Below, in pieces: positions 33,935-42,384 of a stretch of 64,000 nt of DNA (positions within the stretch are counted from its first letter, which is position 1; every line of letters starts with the position of its first letter). The DNA lies in contig NZ_JAVRHZ010000001.1 of the NCBI RefSeq assembly GCF_031846325.1, positions 806,001 through 870,000 of the forward strand, in the 5' to 3' direction. Below the pieces are notes generated by a model. That model was not told where the DNA came from and ran no database searches. It was given only the letters and a program-made list of their open reading frames with translations. Origin of the DNA: Patiriisocius_A hiemis (lineage in GTDB: Bacteria > Bacteroidota > Bacteroidia > Flavobacteriales > Flavobacteriaceae). A program made the translations under genes and the position numbers.

Positions 33935-34651
33935 TTAGTTATCAACTTCATCTCTAACTACCAAACGGAATCCTTCTCCATGTATATTGATTATTTCTAC
34001 ACCGTCATCTTTACCAAGATATTTACGAAGTTTAGCAATATATACATCCATACTTCTAGAAGTAAAGTAGTTATCATCTCTCCATATTTTAGTTAATGCT
34101 AATTCACGAGGCATTAAATCATTTTTATGAAGTGCTAATAGTCTTAACAACTCATTTTCTTTAGGAGATAATTTTACTGGATCTTCTTTTTTATAGGTTA
34201 AAAAACGAAGTTTTGAGTTTAGGAAAAAGTTTCCAATCTCGAACTCAAATTGTTTACTGTCTGCTATTGAATCTGTAGCCTTACGTTGAATTATAGCTTT
34301 TATTTTCATAAGCAATACCTCACTATCAAAAGGTTTGTTTAAGTAGTCGTCTGCTCCTACTTTATAGCCTTTTAATACATCCTCTTTCATTGCTTTTGCA
34401 GTTAAGAAAATAATTGGCACATCTTCATTCTTTTCACGAATCTCTTTGGCTAATGTAAAACCATCTTTATATGGCATCATTACATCAAGAATACAAAGAT
34501 CAAAGTCGTCTTTTTTAAACTTTTCAAAACCTTCCATACCATTTTTGGCATGTGTTACGTCGTAATCATTCATGGCAAGGTAGTCTTTGAGTACCGTACC
34601 AAAGTTTGGATCGTCTTCTACTAGAAGAATTTTTTTGTTTTCAGTTTCCAT
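33935..34651 (-). CDS. rprY: OmpR-family response regulator, RprY-like
   Basis: A 238-residue regulator. The receiver domain shows KILLVEDDPNFGTVL at the start, the phospho-acceptor Asp in LCILDVMMPYKDG near residue 55, the conserved Thr in IFLTAKA, and the Lys in YLNKPFD. A winged-helix DNA-binding domain follows (KLSPKENELLRLL, RSMDVYIAKLRKYLG, INIHGEGFRLV). It lies 4 bases after its partner kinase. The RprX/RprY name is based on resemblance to the Bacteroides pair; target genes are unknown. Confidence 0.9.
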   Translation of the reverse strand: METENKKILLVEDDPNFGTVLKDYLAMNDYDVTHAKNGMEGFEKFKKDDFDLCILDVMMPYKDGFTLAKEIREKNEDVPIIFLTAKAMKEDVLKGYKVGADDYLNKPFDSEVLLMKIKAIIQRKATDSIADSKQFEFEIGNFFLNSKLRFLTYKKEDPVKLSPKENELLRLLALHKNDLMPRELALTKIWRDDNYFTSRSMDVYIAKLRKYLGKDDGVEIINIHGEGFRLVVRDEVDN

Positions 34652-34655
34652 AATT

Positions 34656-36218
34656 TTAAGATATTAAGTGTAATTTAAGTGTAAATGTACTACCCTTGCC
34701 TTTTTCACTCTCAACGTAGATTTCTGCATCATGATCGTCGAGAATTCTTTTTACATAGGCAAGGCCAAGACCATGACCTTTAACGTTATGTACGTCTCCG
34801 GTATGTTCTCTATAAAATTTTTCAAATATTTTTTTCTGAACAGATTTTGTCATTCCCATTCCTTGATCTCTAATTTTTAAAACAATGCTGTTTTTTACAT
34901 TTTCTGTAAAAACATCAATCTTTGGCTCATCTTCAGAATACTTTATAGCATTGTCTAACAAATTTACAATTACATTGGTTAAATGCGATTCATTACCAAG
35001 TATTGAAGATTTTAATGCTCCAAAATGAGTTTTTACATACCCATTTCTATCTTCAACAATTAGACTAATGTGTGAGATTGCATCTTCTACTACATTGTGT
35101 AATTTAATACGTTCTTTCTGTAAATCTAATTCGTTTTTCTCTAGTTTAGAGATACGTAATACATTTTCTACTTGAGCATGCATACGTCTATTTTCGTCTT
35201 TAATCATTTTTAGATATCGCTCTAAAAACTCTTTATTATCTTTAACCTTAGGGTTTTTTAATGCATCAAGTGCTAAATTAATTGTAGCAATAGGTGTTTT
35301 AAACTCATGGGTCATGTTGTTTATAAAATCACTTTTAATTTGTGAAATCTGCCTTTGCTTAAAAATTTGGGATAATGCATTTGCAAATGTAAGTACAATC
35401 ACGCCTGTAAAAACAAGCGACAAAACTGCCATCCCTAAAATTTCATTTAATACAACCTTCCCTTTTCCTGGAAAACTCACCAATAAATCATACGTAGTAT
35501 TTGCTTCTTCATTAACAAACAATGGTACTTCGTAGGTAGTCTTAGGATTTGGTTTAAACTTACTAGAACGTACTTTTGTTGCTAAACCTTTACTATATAC
35601 TGCAAACTCAAAATTAGAGTTCAAGTTATACTCATTAAGCGCGTGAGTAAGATATTCAGAAATTTCTTCTTTTGAAACTCTACGATGAATAGGCTGTTTT
35701 GCCGAAAGAATTTTATATTGCCTTTCAAATTGACTTAATTCGTAATCTTTTAACCTTGAAAAAGATTCATTAATGGTTTTAGTACTACCAGAACCGTCTA
35801 CTCCATCATTTATTTTAGTGCTTGTTTGTCTATTAGTTATTTTTTTAAACTGAATGCTATCTAATTCTACATCCTGAAAGTTTGAAGAAAGTTTATAGTC
35901 CTCGGCTAAAATTCCGTCCGAAAAAATTACTGTTTCATTATCATCATTATTTCGAAAACTATATACCAGTTCACTTAAGCTTGCATTGGTGGGAGTATCT
36001 AAGCTATCAATCAACCTACTATATACATTGTAATAGTCCTCTGCTTCTCTAATCTGAATTTTTTTTGCAACTGAAACTAAAATCTGACGGATGTTAATAG
36101 ATAATTGGTCTTCTTTTGTTTTGTATGAGTTTGATATCCAGTACCCTTGAACAAAAATAATCCCAAGTAAGGATAATGACATTAGAGCAATTAAGAGTGC
36201 AAAAAGCTTTTTGTTCAT
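34656..36218 (-). CDS. rprX: membrane sensor histidine kinase, RprX-like
   Basis: A 520-residue kinase with one helix near residues 5-27, a periplasmic sensor region of about 230 residues, a second helix near 258-280, and no obvious HAMP domain. The phospho-acceptor His lies in NNMTHEFKTPIATINL near residue 305. The ATPase domain has NVIVNLLDNAIKYSE (N box), IRDQGMGMTK (G1) and VKGHGLGLAYVKRIL (G2). It precedes its response regulator by 4 bases. Phased TTAAC repeats upstream may be the operator of this pair. Confidence 0.92.
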   Translation of the reverse strand: MNKKLFALLIALMSLSLLGIIFVQGYWISNSYKTKEDQLSINIRQILVSVAKKIQIREAEDYYNVYSRLIDSLDTPTNASLSELVYSFRNNDDNETVIFSDGILAEDYKLSSNFQDVELDSIQFKKITNRQTSTKINDGVDGSGSTKTINESFSRLKDYELSQFERQYKILSAKQPIHRRVSKEEISEYLTHALNEYNLNSNFEFAVYSKGLATKVRSSKFKPNPKTTYEVPLFVNEEANTTYDLLVSFPGKGKVVLNEILGMAVLSLVFTGVIVLTFANALSQIFKQRQISQIKSDFINNMTHEFKTPIATINLALDALKNPKVKDNKEFLERYLKMIKDENRRMHAQVENVLRISKLEKNELDLQKERIKLHNVVEDAISHISLIVEDRNGYVKTHFGALKSSILGNESHLTNVIVNLLDNAIKYSEDEPKIDVFTENVKNSIVLKIRDQGMGMTKSVQKKIFEKFYREHTGDVHNVKGHGLGLAYVKRILDDHDAEIYVESEKGKGSTFTLKLHLIS

Positions 36219-36236
36219 AAGCCCAAAAATAAGATT

Positions 36237-36275
36237 TTAACATTTAGGGGGTGTTCCTTTTAACCTAATGTTAAC
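36237..36275. promoter_or_regulatory. phased TTAAC repeats / inverted repeat upstream of rprX
   Basis: TTAAC occurs at 36237-36241, 36260-36264 and 36271-36275, with start-to-start spacings of 23 and 11 bases, i.e. helically phased. The region also contains an imperfect inverted repeat (36237-36248 with 36262-36272). It could be an OmpR-type operator for the rprXY genes, or a weak terminator for coaE, which ends at 36297 on the same strand. Confidence 0.4.
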
Positions 36276-36296
36276 AAAATGAAAGATAGCTAAAAG

Positions 36297-36881
36297 CTAG
36301 AGGGTTTCTAAAAACTTTTCGTGCATTTTTAACACATTTTCTTGTGTTTTTTCTAAGTCAATATTTTCAATTACCAATCGTGTTAAACTTCTTTTTTTAG
36401 TATCACTCCATTGGTTTTTCATACGTGCTTTTACTTCTTCTTTTGTAACTCCATCTCGCTGCATTACACGTTCTATTCTTATATGCTCTGGAGCTGTTAC
36501 CAAAATGGTAGCATCACAGCTTTTGTACCCTCCATTTTCAAATAGGATAGCTGCTTCTTTAATACAATACACACTTTCTTGTTTTAGACACCACTTTTTA
36601 AAATGTTTAGCAACTTTAGGATGAATTATATTATTAAGCTTTTCAAGTTTTTCAGAATCATTAAAGACAATATTTGCTATATATTTAGAGTCTAAAACAT
36701 CATTTATATAAGAATCTTCTCCAAAAACTGTAGTAATTTTTTTTCTAATAACTTTAGAAGTGTTGGTAAGCTTCTTTGCTTCAATATCTGCAATATACAC
36801 AGGCACTCCTAATGTGCTAAACATTTTGGAAACAGTAGTCTTACCACTACCTATACCTCCTGTAAGTCCTACTATCTTCAT
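36297..36881 (-). CDS. coaE: dephospho-CoA kinase
   Basis: A 194-residue enzyme that phosphorylates dephospho-CoA in the last step of coenzyme A synthesis. The P-loop is VGLTGGIGSGKTTVSKMF at residues 3-20. Family blocks include the HPKVAKHF segment near 86-93 and KEAAILFENGGYKSCDATILV near 108-128, with a lid Arg region RIERVMQRDGVTKEEVKARM. Its ATG overlaps the end of the YbbR-like gene by 4 bases. The coaBC gene occurs elsewhere in this same minus-strand block. Confidence 0.95.
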   Translation of the reverse strand: MKIVGLTGGIGSGKTTVSKMFSTLGVPVYIADIEAKKLTNTSKVIRKKITTVFGEDSYINDVLDSKYIANIVFNDSEKLEKLNNIIHPKVAKHFKKWCLKQESVYCIKEAAILFENGGYKSCDATILVTAPEHIRIERVMQRDGVTKEEVKARMKNQWSDTKKRSLTRLVIENIDLEKTQENVLKMHEKFLETL

Positions 36882-37822
36882 TTAAAAATAAGGTAATTAA
36901 TTTTGTTATGGCTCAACTCTATATTCGATATTCCTTCTGGCGATTTTGCAATCTCAGGAATAAGAAAACTTTGATTTTTATCTGCAGTATTAAAGTCACA
37001 AATAATACTAAAATCACTTTTAGAAATGCTGTTAAAGTTACTCATGGAGACCACAAACGAGATTTTAATATTCTCAGGAATCAATTTTATTTTTTTATCA
37101 GGAGGAGCATTTCTAATATCTATTGGTACAGTAATATTATGAGCAGTAAATTCTTCAACTGTTGCAGCTACAACTACTTTATAAGTTTCTAACTTAAGGT
37201 TAGGATTAGGATTAATAAGTAATACTTCTTCAGAAAAAGAACTATTTACATTATTTAGTTTAAACGGTTTAGTCTTTATACTATCTATTGTGGTTAAAAG
37301 CTCATTAGGTCCTACTACAATTACTTTATTAGGAGTTATTGTAACCTCTTGTATTGTTTTAAAACCCTTTTTAAAACTAACTTGATTATCGAGAGCTACT
37401 GGAACTTCTTTTGAAACTAATGCGTTTAATAAAACATCAATTGAGCTAACCGAAAGGTTTTTTACTTCCAAATTCTTTCCTATTTGATTTTGGATAATTT
37501 GTTTTAACTCACTTTGGTCAATAGAAACTAACGAATCTTCATCAGAAAGATAGTCTGTTATAGAAATCTCTACCGATGGATTTTTTAAACTAAGCATTAA
37601 AAACTCAAACCCATTGGTTGTAGCATCAAAAGAGAGTTTACTAATATTATTTTCTGAAAGTTGAGAAGAAACAGGAATGTTTGTATATCTAACCTGAGTA
37701 ATTAATGAAACTGTTTGCTCTTGAGAAAATTTAGTAAGCAACCATAAAACTACGGCCAATAATAAAAAGAAAAAGAATGACTTTAACTTTGTAGCTCTAT
37801 AATTTCTCTTTGCTTTTTGCAT
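36878..37822 (-). CDS. YbbR-like membrane-anchored protein
   Basis: A 314-residue protein with one N-terminal helix (residues about 15-30) and a large extracytoplasmic part. The motif VEISITDYL, then repeated VTITPNKVIVVGPNELL and ITVPIDIRNAPP-like segments, matches YbbR domains, which are small beta modules. In Firmicutes YbbR (CdaR) acts on the c-di-AMP cyclase CdaA; whether that applies here is not known. It overlaps coaE and follows a GT2 gene by 11 bases, forming a three-gene unit. Confidence 0.83.
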   Translation of the reverse strand: MQKAKRNYRATKLKSFFFFLLLAVVLWLLTKFSQEQTVSLITQVRYTNIPVSSQLSENNISKLSFDATTNGFEFLMLSLKNPSVEISITDYLSDEDSLVSIDQSELKQIIQNQIGKNLEVKNLSVSSIDVLLNALVSKEVPVALDNQVSFKKGFKTIQEVTITPNKVIVVGPNELLTTIDSIKTKPFKLNNVNSSFSEEVLLINPNPNLKLETYKVVVAATVEEFTAHNITVPIDIRNAPPDKKIKLIPENIKISFVVSMSNFNSISKSDFSIICDFNTADKNQSFLIPEIAKSPEGISNIELSHNKINYLIFK

Positions 37823-37833
37823 ACAGGAATATA

Positions 37834-38835
37834 CTATTTAAAAAACAAATGAGGAAACTGTTCTTGTGGATTTCTTCCCATCCAAGTTATATGTAGTGTT
37901 GAATAAAAATACGCTAACCCATAGCCAAAAAATTGAACAAAAACAGCGATTATAGATAAAAAACCAATCACAACACTCTTATTTTTAATTGCAGAATCGA
38001 TAAAAAGAAGTAGTATATAGCTTAAAAGAGGTATTAAAAAAAGAATGCTACAAAACAGGCCTAACAAGATAGACCCTAGAGTAAAAAAAACAAATAGCGT
38101 AGGTAACCAAAAAGTAATTTTTGCTGCATCTGGGTGCCATTTATTTAAAATAGGACGAACCAAGCCAAACTTTTTTACTTGGGTGTAAAATTTTTTCCAC
38201 GAGATTCTGCGTTTATGATATACATAGGCATTAGGCAAAAACGTAGTAGTGTAGCCTTTCTTTTTTATTCGTTGTGACAAATCTGGATCCTCTCCCGGAT
38301 GTATTATGCCAAATCCTCCTGTTGCCTCAAAGGCTTCCTTTGAAATACCCATGTTAAAACTACGGGGTTCAAACTCCTGAATACTTTTTTTATTCCCTCG
38401 AATTCCACCAGTAGTAAAAAAAGAAGTCATTGTATAATTAATAGCTTTTTGCAGCTTACTAAAACCTTCATCTGCCGCATCGGCTCCGCCATAACAATGG
38501 TAAAAAGTATTAGTTAGGTAGGTTTTTACTGTTGTTAAATAATGCGGTGGAATAATACAATCACTATCTAGAATTATAAAATAATTGCCCTTTGCCCTTT
38601 GCATACCATAGTTTCTAGAAGAACCAGGGCCAGAATTCTCTTTAAAAAAGTAGTTAATGTTTAGTGAATTAGAGAATTGTTTAACAACAGTCTCAGAAGT
38701 TTCAGTAGAACCGTCTTCTACAATTACAACTTCAAAACCATCATCATATTCCAGCATTGCTAAACTTTCCAAAAGCTCTTTAGTTTCCTCCGGTCTGTTA
38801 TAAACAGGTATAATAAATGAAAAGGTTAACTGCAT
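37834..38835 (-). CDS. family 2 glycosyltransferase with C-terminal membrane helices
   Basis: A protein of about 333 residues. The N-terminal LTFSFIIPVYNRPEETKELLESL and VVIVEDGSTE motifs, the acidic FIILDSDCI near residue 90, and the HPGEDPDLSQRIKKKGY block near 190-206 define a GT2 enzyme. Two or three hydrophobic segments near the C-terminus anchor it in the membrane. The frame could begin at 38856, but that overlaps a terminator and a -7 box, so the ATG at 38835 is preferred. It heads the GT2-ybbR-coaE unit. Product unknown. Confidence 0.85.
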   Translation of the reverse strand: MQLTFSFIIPVYNRPEETKELLESLAMLEYDDGFEVVIVEDGSTETSETVVKQFSNSLNINYFFKENSGPGSSRNYGMQRAKGNYFIILDSDCIIPPHYLTTVKTYLTNTFYHCYGGADAADEGFSKLQKAINYTMTSFFTTGGIRGNKKSIQEFEPRSFNMGISKEAFEATGGFGIIHPGEDPDLSQRIKKKGYTTTFLPNAYVYHKRRISWKKFYTQVKKFGLVRPILNKWHPDAAKITFWLPTLFVFFTLGSILLGLFCSILFLIPLLSYILLLFIDSAIKNKSVVIGFLSIIAVFVQFFGYGLAYFYSTLHITWMGRNPQEQFPHLFFK

Positions 38836-38839
38836 AAAA

Positions 38840-38847
38840 CAAAGGTA
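38840..38847 (-). promoter_or_regulatory. candidate -7 box four bases before the GT2 start
   Basis: The minus-strand reading is TACCTTTG, a full TAnnTTTG match ending four bases before the ATG at 38835. With the usual start site 4-6 bases downstream, the transcript would begin at or near the start codon. Confidence 0.5.
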
Positions 38848-38851
38848 GTAA

Positions 38852-38884
38852 AACAAATACCCTATTTACTAAAGGCAAATAGGG
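38852..38884 (-). terminator. terminator after fabI
   Basis: CCCTATTT (38860-38867) pairs with AAATAGGG (38877-38884) around a 9-base loop. On the minus strand it is followed by a T-rich run and lies 27 bases past the fabI stop. It separates fabI from the GT2 gene, supporting a separate GT2 promoter. Confidence 0.72.
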
Positions 38885-38910
38885 CATCATTTATTGTTTA
38901 TTATTATTTA

Positions 38911-39729
38911 TTACTTATCTGTTGAAAAGCCATCTATTACTTCTTGGCTTACTCCCACATTAGAAAAACCACCATCATTATATAAGTTTTGCAATGTAAC
39001 TCGCTTAGTTAAATCACTAAAAAGCGTTACAGTATAATTTGCACAATCTAGTGCTGTAGCGTTTCCTAAAGGAGACATTTTTTCAGCATAATTAATAAAC
39101 CCATCAAATCCCTTTACCCCCTGTCCTGCGGTAGTTGGTGTTGGTGATTGTGAGATTGTATTTACACGTACTTTTTTCTCTTTTCCAAAGAAGTAACCAA
39201 AACTACGTGCAATAGACTCAAGATAAGCTTTATTATCTGCCATATCATTATAATCTGGGAACACTCTTTGTGCTGCCATATATGTTAAGGCAACAATACT
39301 TCCCCACTCACTCATTGCATCATTTTTATATAATGTTTGCATTGTTTTATGAAAAGAAACGGCAGAAACGTCCCAACCTTTCTGTGTCCAATCATAGTTT
39401 TGATCTGTATATGCTTTTCCTTTACGAACGTTAACACTCATCCCAATAGAGTGTAATACAAAATCTAATTTACCTCCTAAAATTTCTACAGATTTAGTGA
39501 CTAAGTTTTCTAAATCCTCAAGATTAGTTGCATCAGCAGGAATAATTTCGGAGCCTGTTTTCTCAGCTAAAGCATTAATCTGTCCCATTCTCATGGCGAT
39601 AGGTGCATTTGTAAGTACAAACTTCCCTCCTTCTTCGTGAACTCTTTCTGCTGTTTTCCAAGCAATTGAATTTTCATCCAATGCACCAAAAATAATTCCT
39701 CTTTTCCCTTTTAGTAAATTATAAGACAT
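38911..39729 (-). CDS. fabI: enoyl-[acyl-carrier-protein] reductase (NADH)
   Basis: A 272-residue SDR-type enzyme for the last reduction step of fatty acid elongation. FabI hallmarks are the cofactor segment KRGIIFGALDENSIAWKTAE near residues 8-27, the LHSIGMS motif near 96-102, and the catalytic Tyr and Lys in FPDYNDMADNKAYLE (Tyr-x6-Lys) near 158-166. The SQSPTPTTAGQGVKGF segment near 195 is the substrate-binding flap. It follows recN on the same strand by 40 bases and ends at a terminator. Confidence 0.95.
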   Translation of the reverse strand: MSYNLLKGKRGIIFGALDENSIAWKTAERVHEEGGKFVLTNAPIAMRMGQINALAEKTGSEIIPADATNLEDLENLVTKSVEILGGKLDFVLHSIGMSVNVRKGKAYTDQNYDWTQKGWDVSAVSFHKTMQTLYKNDAMSEWGSIVALTYMAAQRVFPDYNDMADNKAYLESIARSFGYFFGKEKKVRVNTISQSPTPTTAGQGVKGFDGFINYAEKMSPLGNATALDCANYTVTLFSDLTKRVTLQNLYNDGGFSNVGVSQEVIDGFSTDK

Positions 39730-39769
39730 AGTTCTAGTTTGTTAGTGTTTTTAGAGTGTAAATATACGG

Positions 39770-41422
39770 TTAATTAAGTAATTCTCTAGCATTAGCAAGG
39801 GTTGCATCTGTTATGTTTTTACCGCCAATCATTTGTGCAATTTCAACGAGTCGCTCGTCAAAAGTTAACTCTTTTAAATAAGTTACTGTGCTTTGAGCGG
39901 TATCTTCTTTATAAACTTTTATATGGTGTTCACCTTTAGAAGCTATTTGAGGTAAATGTGTAATACTTAGCAATTGCATTGTATTACCCATTACTGCCAT
40001 GATATCTGCAATTTTTAAAGCAACTTCACCAGAAACACCGGTATCAATTTCATCAAATATAATAGTGGGTAATTTTTTATATGATGAGAGAACTGCTTTT
40101 ACAGCAAGCATTATTCTACTCATTTCCCCTCCAGAGGCTACCTTTTTAAGAGAGCCTAATGTACCTCCTTTATTTGCTGAAAATAATAATGTAAGTACGT
40201 CTGTACCATTTTTTCTGAAGGTTTCTGAAGGTGTTATATCAAATTGAAATTGGGCATTGGGCAACCCTAAAGAAGTTAAAATTGTTTCTAATTCTTGCTT
40301 CAGCTTAGGGGTTGCTTCTTTTCTTGCTTTACTTATTTTCTCACCAATAGTTTGAGTTTCTTTTTTTACTTTCTCTAAAGTATTTTTAATTGTTTCAATT
40401 TCATCATCAATATGAAGAGTGACATCAATTTTTGAAGCTAAGTCGTCTCGTAAATGTATCAATTCTTCAATAGTGGCAAGATTGTGCTTTTGCTGAAGTT
40501 TATATACTGTTTGTAGCTTTTCATTAGCGGCATACAATTGTTGAGGGTCTGCTTCAATTGTACCAACTTCTTCTTCGAGGGTGGTTTCTAAATCTTCAAG
40601 TTCAATCACCACACTATTAAATCGTTCCCAGAGTTCCGCATAACTAGCTTTAAAATTCTTCAATTTTGATAATAAGCTACGTATTTCTTTTATAGTTTCA
40701 AGCGAGCCTATTTGCTCTTGCCCTAATACACTAATGACTTGTGATAATGAAGCTTCAATTTCTTCAGCATTGTTTAACGTTTCATATGTCTCTTCTAGCT
40801 CTTTAAGATTTAAACCATCAAGCTGAGCCTCATCTAATTCTTTATGTAAAAAGGTATTGTAGTCAAGTTCTTTGGTGGCTTCAGACTTTGTGGTTTGTAA
40901 TTGCGAAAGTTTTTCAGAAAGTGAAGTATATTCATTTAACTTTTCAGAATATCCAATTAATAAGCTTTGATTTCTTGCTAAAGCATCAATAACATCTAGC
41001 TGGTAGGCTTCAGATGTAATTGAAAGTGTTTCGTGTTGACTATGGATATCTACCAAGTGTATTCCTAATGCTTGCATTTGTGCAAGACTTACTGGCGTGT
41101 CATTAATAAAAGCTCTAGATTTTCCACTTGGTAAAATTTCCCTTCGCAAAATAGTATGCGACTCGTAATCCAAATCATTTTCTTCAAAAAGACTTTGTAA
41201 ATTATATGTGTTTATAGAAAACTCACCTTCAATTGTACATTTTTTAGAGCTGTCTTTTACACTAGAAAGGTCTGCTCGTTTTCCTAAAAGTAAAGAGAGA
41301 GCTCCTAATAAAATAGATTTACCAGCACCTGTTTCTCCAGTAATAATAGTCATTCCGGGTTTAAGATTTACCTGGATGTCTTCTATTAAAGCATAGTTTT
41401 TTATGGAAAGAGAAGTTATCAC
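39770..41422 (-). CDS. recN: DNA repair protein RecN
   Basis: A 550-residue SMC-like ATPase for double-strand break repair. Walker A is ITGETGAGKSILLGALSLLLGKRAD near residues 28-52. Long coiled coils span about 150-370. The C-terminal ATPase half has LKKVASGGEMSRIMLAVKAVL (signature) and PTIIFDEIDTGVSGEVALK (Walker B), then LSITHLPQIAS. The start is GTG. It lies between porD and fabI on the same strand. Confidence 0.95.
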   Translation of the reverse strand: MITSLSIKNYALIEDIQVNLKPGMTIITGETGAGKSILLGALSLLLGKRADLSSVKDSSKKCTIEGEFSINTYNLQSLFEENDLDYESHTILRREILPSGKSRAFINDTPVSLAQMQALGIHLVDIHSQHETLSITSEAYQLDVIDALARNQSLLIGYSEKLNEYTSLSEKLSQLQTTKSEATKELDYNTFLHKELDEAQLDGLNLKELEETYETLNNAEEIEASLSQVISVLGQEQIGSLETIKEIRSLLSKLKNFKASYAELWERFNSVVIELEDLETTLEEEVGTIEADPQQLYAANEKLQTVYKLQQKHNLATIEELIHLRDDLASKIDVTLHIDDEIETIKNTLEKVKKETQTIGEKISKARKEATPKLKQELETILTSLGLPNAQFQFDITPSETFRKNGTDVLTLLFSANKGGTLGSLKKVASGGEMSRIMLAVKAVLSSYKKLPTIIFDEIDTGVSGEVALKIADIMAVMGNTMQLLSITHLPQIASKGEHHIKVYKEDTAQSTVTYLKELTFDERLVEIAQMIGGKNITDATLANARELLN

Positions 41423-41490
41423 AAAGACGTTATAAAATTCTTGTAAAAGATAATCGCCTTTTTAAAGTAATGCAAGTAAAAAACTAGTAT

Positions 41491-42384
41491 TTAAAATTTA
41501 ATTTCTTGCCAGTTACTTCTTTTGGTTGGCGACATACGGTTTAGGTTGTTTACCAGCGCAGTAATATTTACTTGAGGTCCTCCAGAAAAGATAGATTGAA
41601 TTTCGTCTGCCTTAGTATCAAAAAAGGTTCGTAATAAAAATGAATTTGGACGTCTATCATTTATCCTTTTAAGTGTTGCTATAGAAGAAATAACAGCCAT
41701 TTTAGAGTTTTTAGGGTTATTCTCCATAGTATCTAGTCCTAAACGGTGGTATTGATACATTGCTTGATGAAACTCTCTATAAACGTTAGATAATAACATA
41801 TCGTTGTATCTAAATCGTGATTGTTGTCCGTCTGAAGCTTTCCAACCTAAAAAATTAGAACTAGCAGCTGTATTTATTATTTGTTTTGCAATTTCAAAAT
41901 ATGGGTCTCCACCACCCTCTTCATAGGTAGCTGCATCTAAACCAATAATAGTATATACATGATATGCTAAAACAGAAATTAGATTAGAGTCAAAATTATT
42001 TATATTGAAGTTTAAATTCTGAAATTCTACATAGTCAAAAGAGAAATTACGGTCATTGTAATTATAAATTGGGCTATCGTATGTAGAATTAAAAATAGGT
42101 CTAGAAGCTTGAACCTGTAGTGTAGCAGTAAATAAATCATTACTATACTCTGAAACAATAATAGAAAAATTACAATCTATACGCTCTTGGTTTTTAAAGT
42201 TAGCGTTTGTCCATTTTGTATTGTTTAAAAACTCTGTTATTTGTTGCTCTAGCGTTCTAAAGACTTGCTGATTAGGTTGCCCTGTTTGCTGTGCATCTAT
42301 TGCCACAGAGGCATTTAATTCTTGTGCGTGTACTGTAAATACACTTAAAACTATACAAGTAAGGGTAAGTAATAAATTACGCAT
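41491..42384 (-). CDS. porD: DUF4835 / PorD-like T9SS-associated protein
   Basis: A 297-residue exported protein with a signal peptide ending near FTVHAQ (residue about 20). The pattern ELNASVAIDAQQTGQPNQQVFRTLEQQI at the start, RIDCNF, VLAYHVYTIIGLDAATYEEGGGDPYF near 137-162 and QAMYQYHRLGLDTM matches DUF4835, which is annotated as PorD because it is needed for T9SS in Porphyromonas. I infer the same role here. Its ATG overlaps the coaBC gene by 8 bases, an arrangement typical of Flavobacteria. Confidence 0.82.
   Translation of the reverse strand: MRNLLLTLTCIVLSVFTVHAQELNASVAIDAQQTGQPNQQVFRTLEQQITEFLNNTKWTNANFKNQERIDCNFSIIVSEYSNDLFTATLQVQASRPIFNSTYDSPIYNYNDRNFSFDYVEFQNLNFNINNFDSNLISVLAYHVYTIIGLDAATYEEGGGDPYFEIAKQIINTAASSNFLGWKASDGQQSRFRYNDMLLSNVYREFHQAMYQYHRLGLDTMENNPKNSKMAVISSIATLKRINDRRPNSFLLRTFFDTKADEIQSIFSGGPQVNITALVNNLNRMSPTKRSNWQEIKF

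Noticed and set aside
36224..36231. CAAAAATA as a -7 box for rprX
   Set aside because: It is A-rich, lies only six bases before the ATG and has no -33 element.
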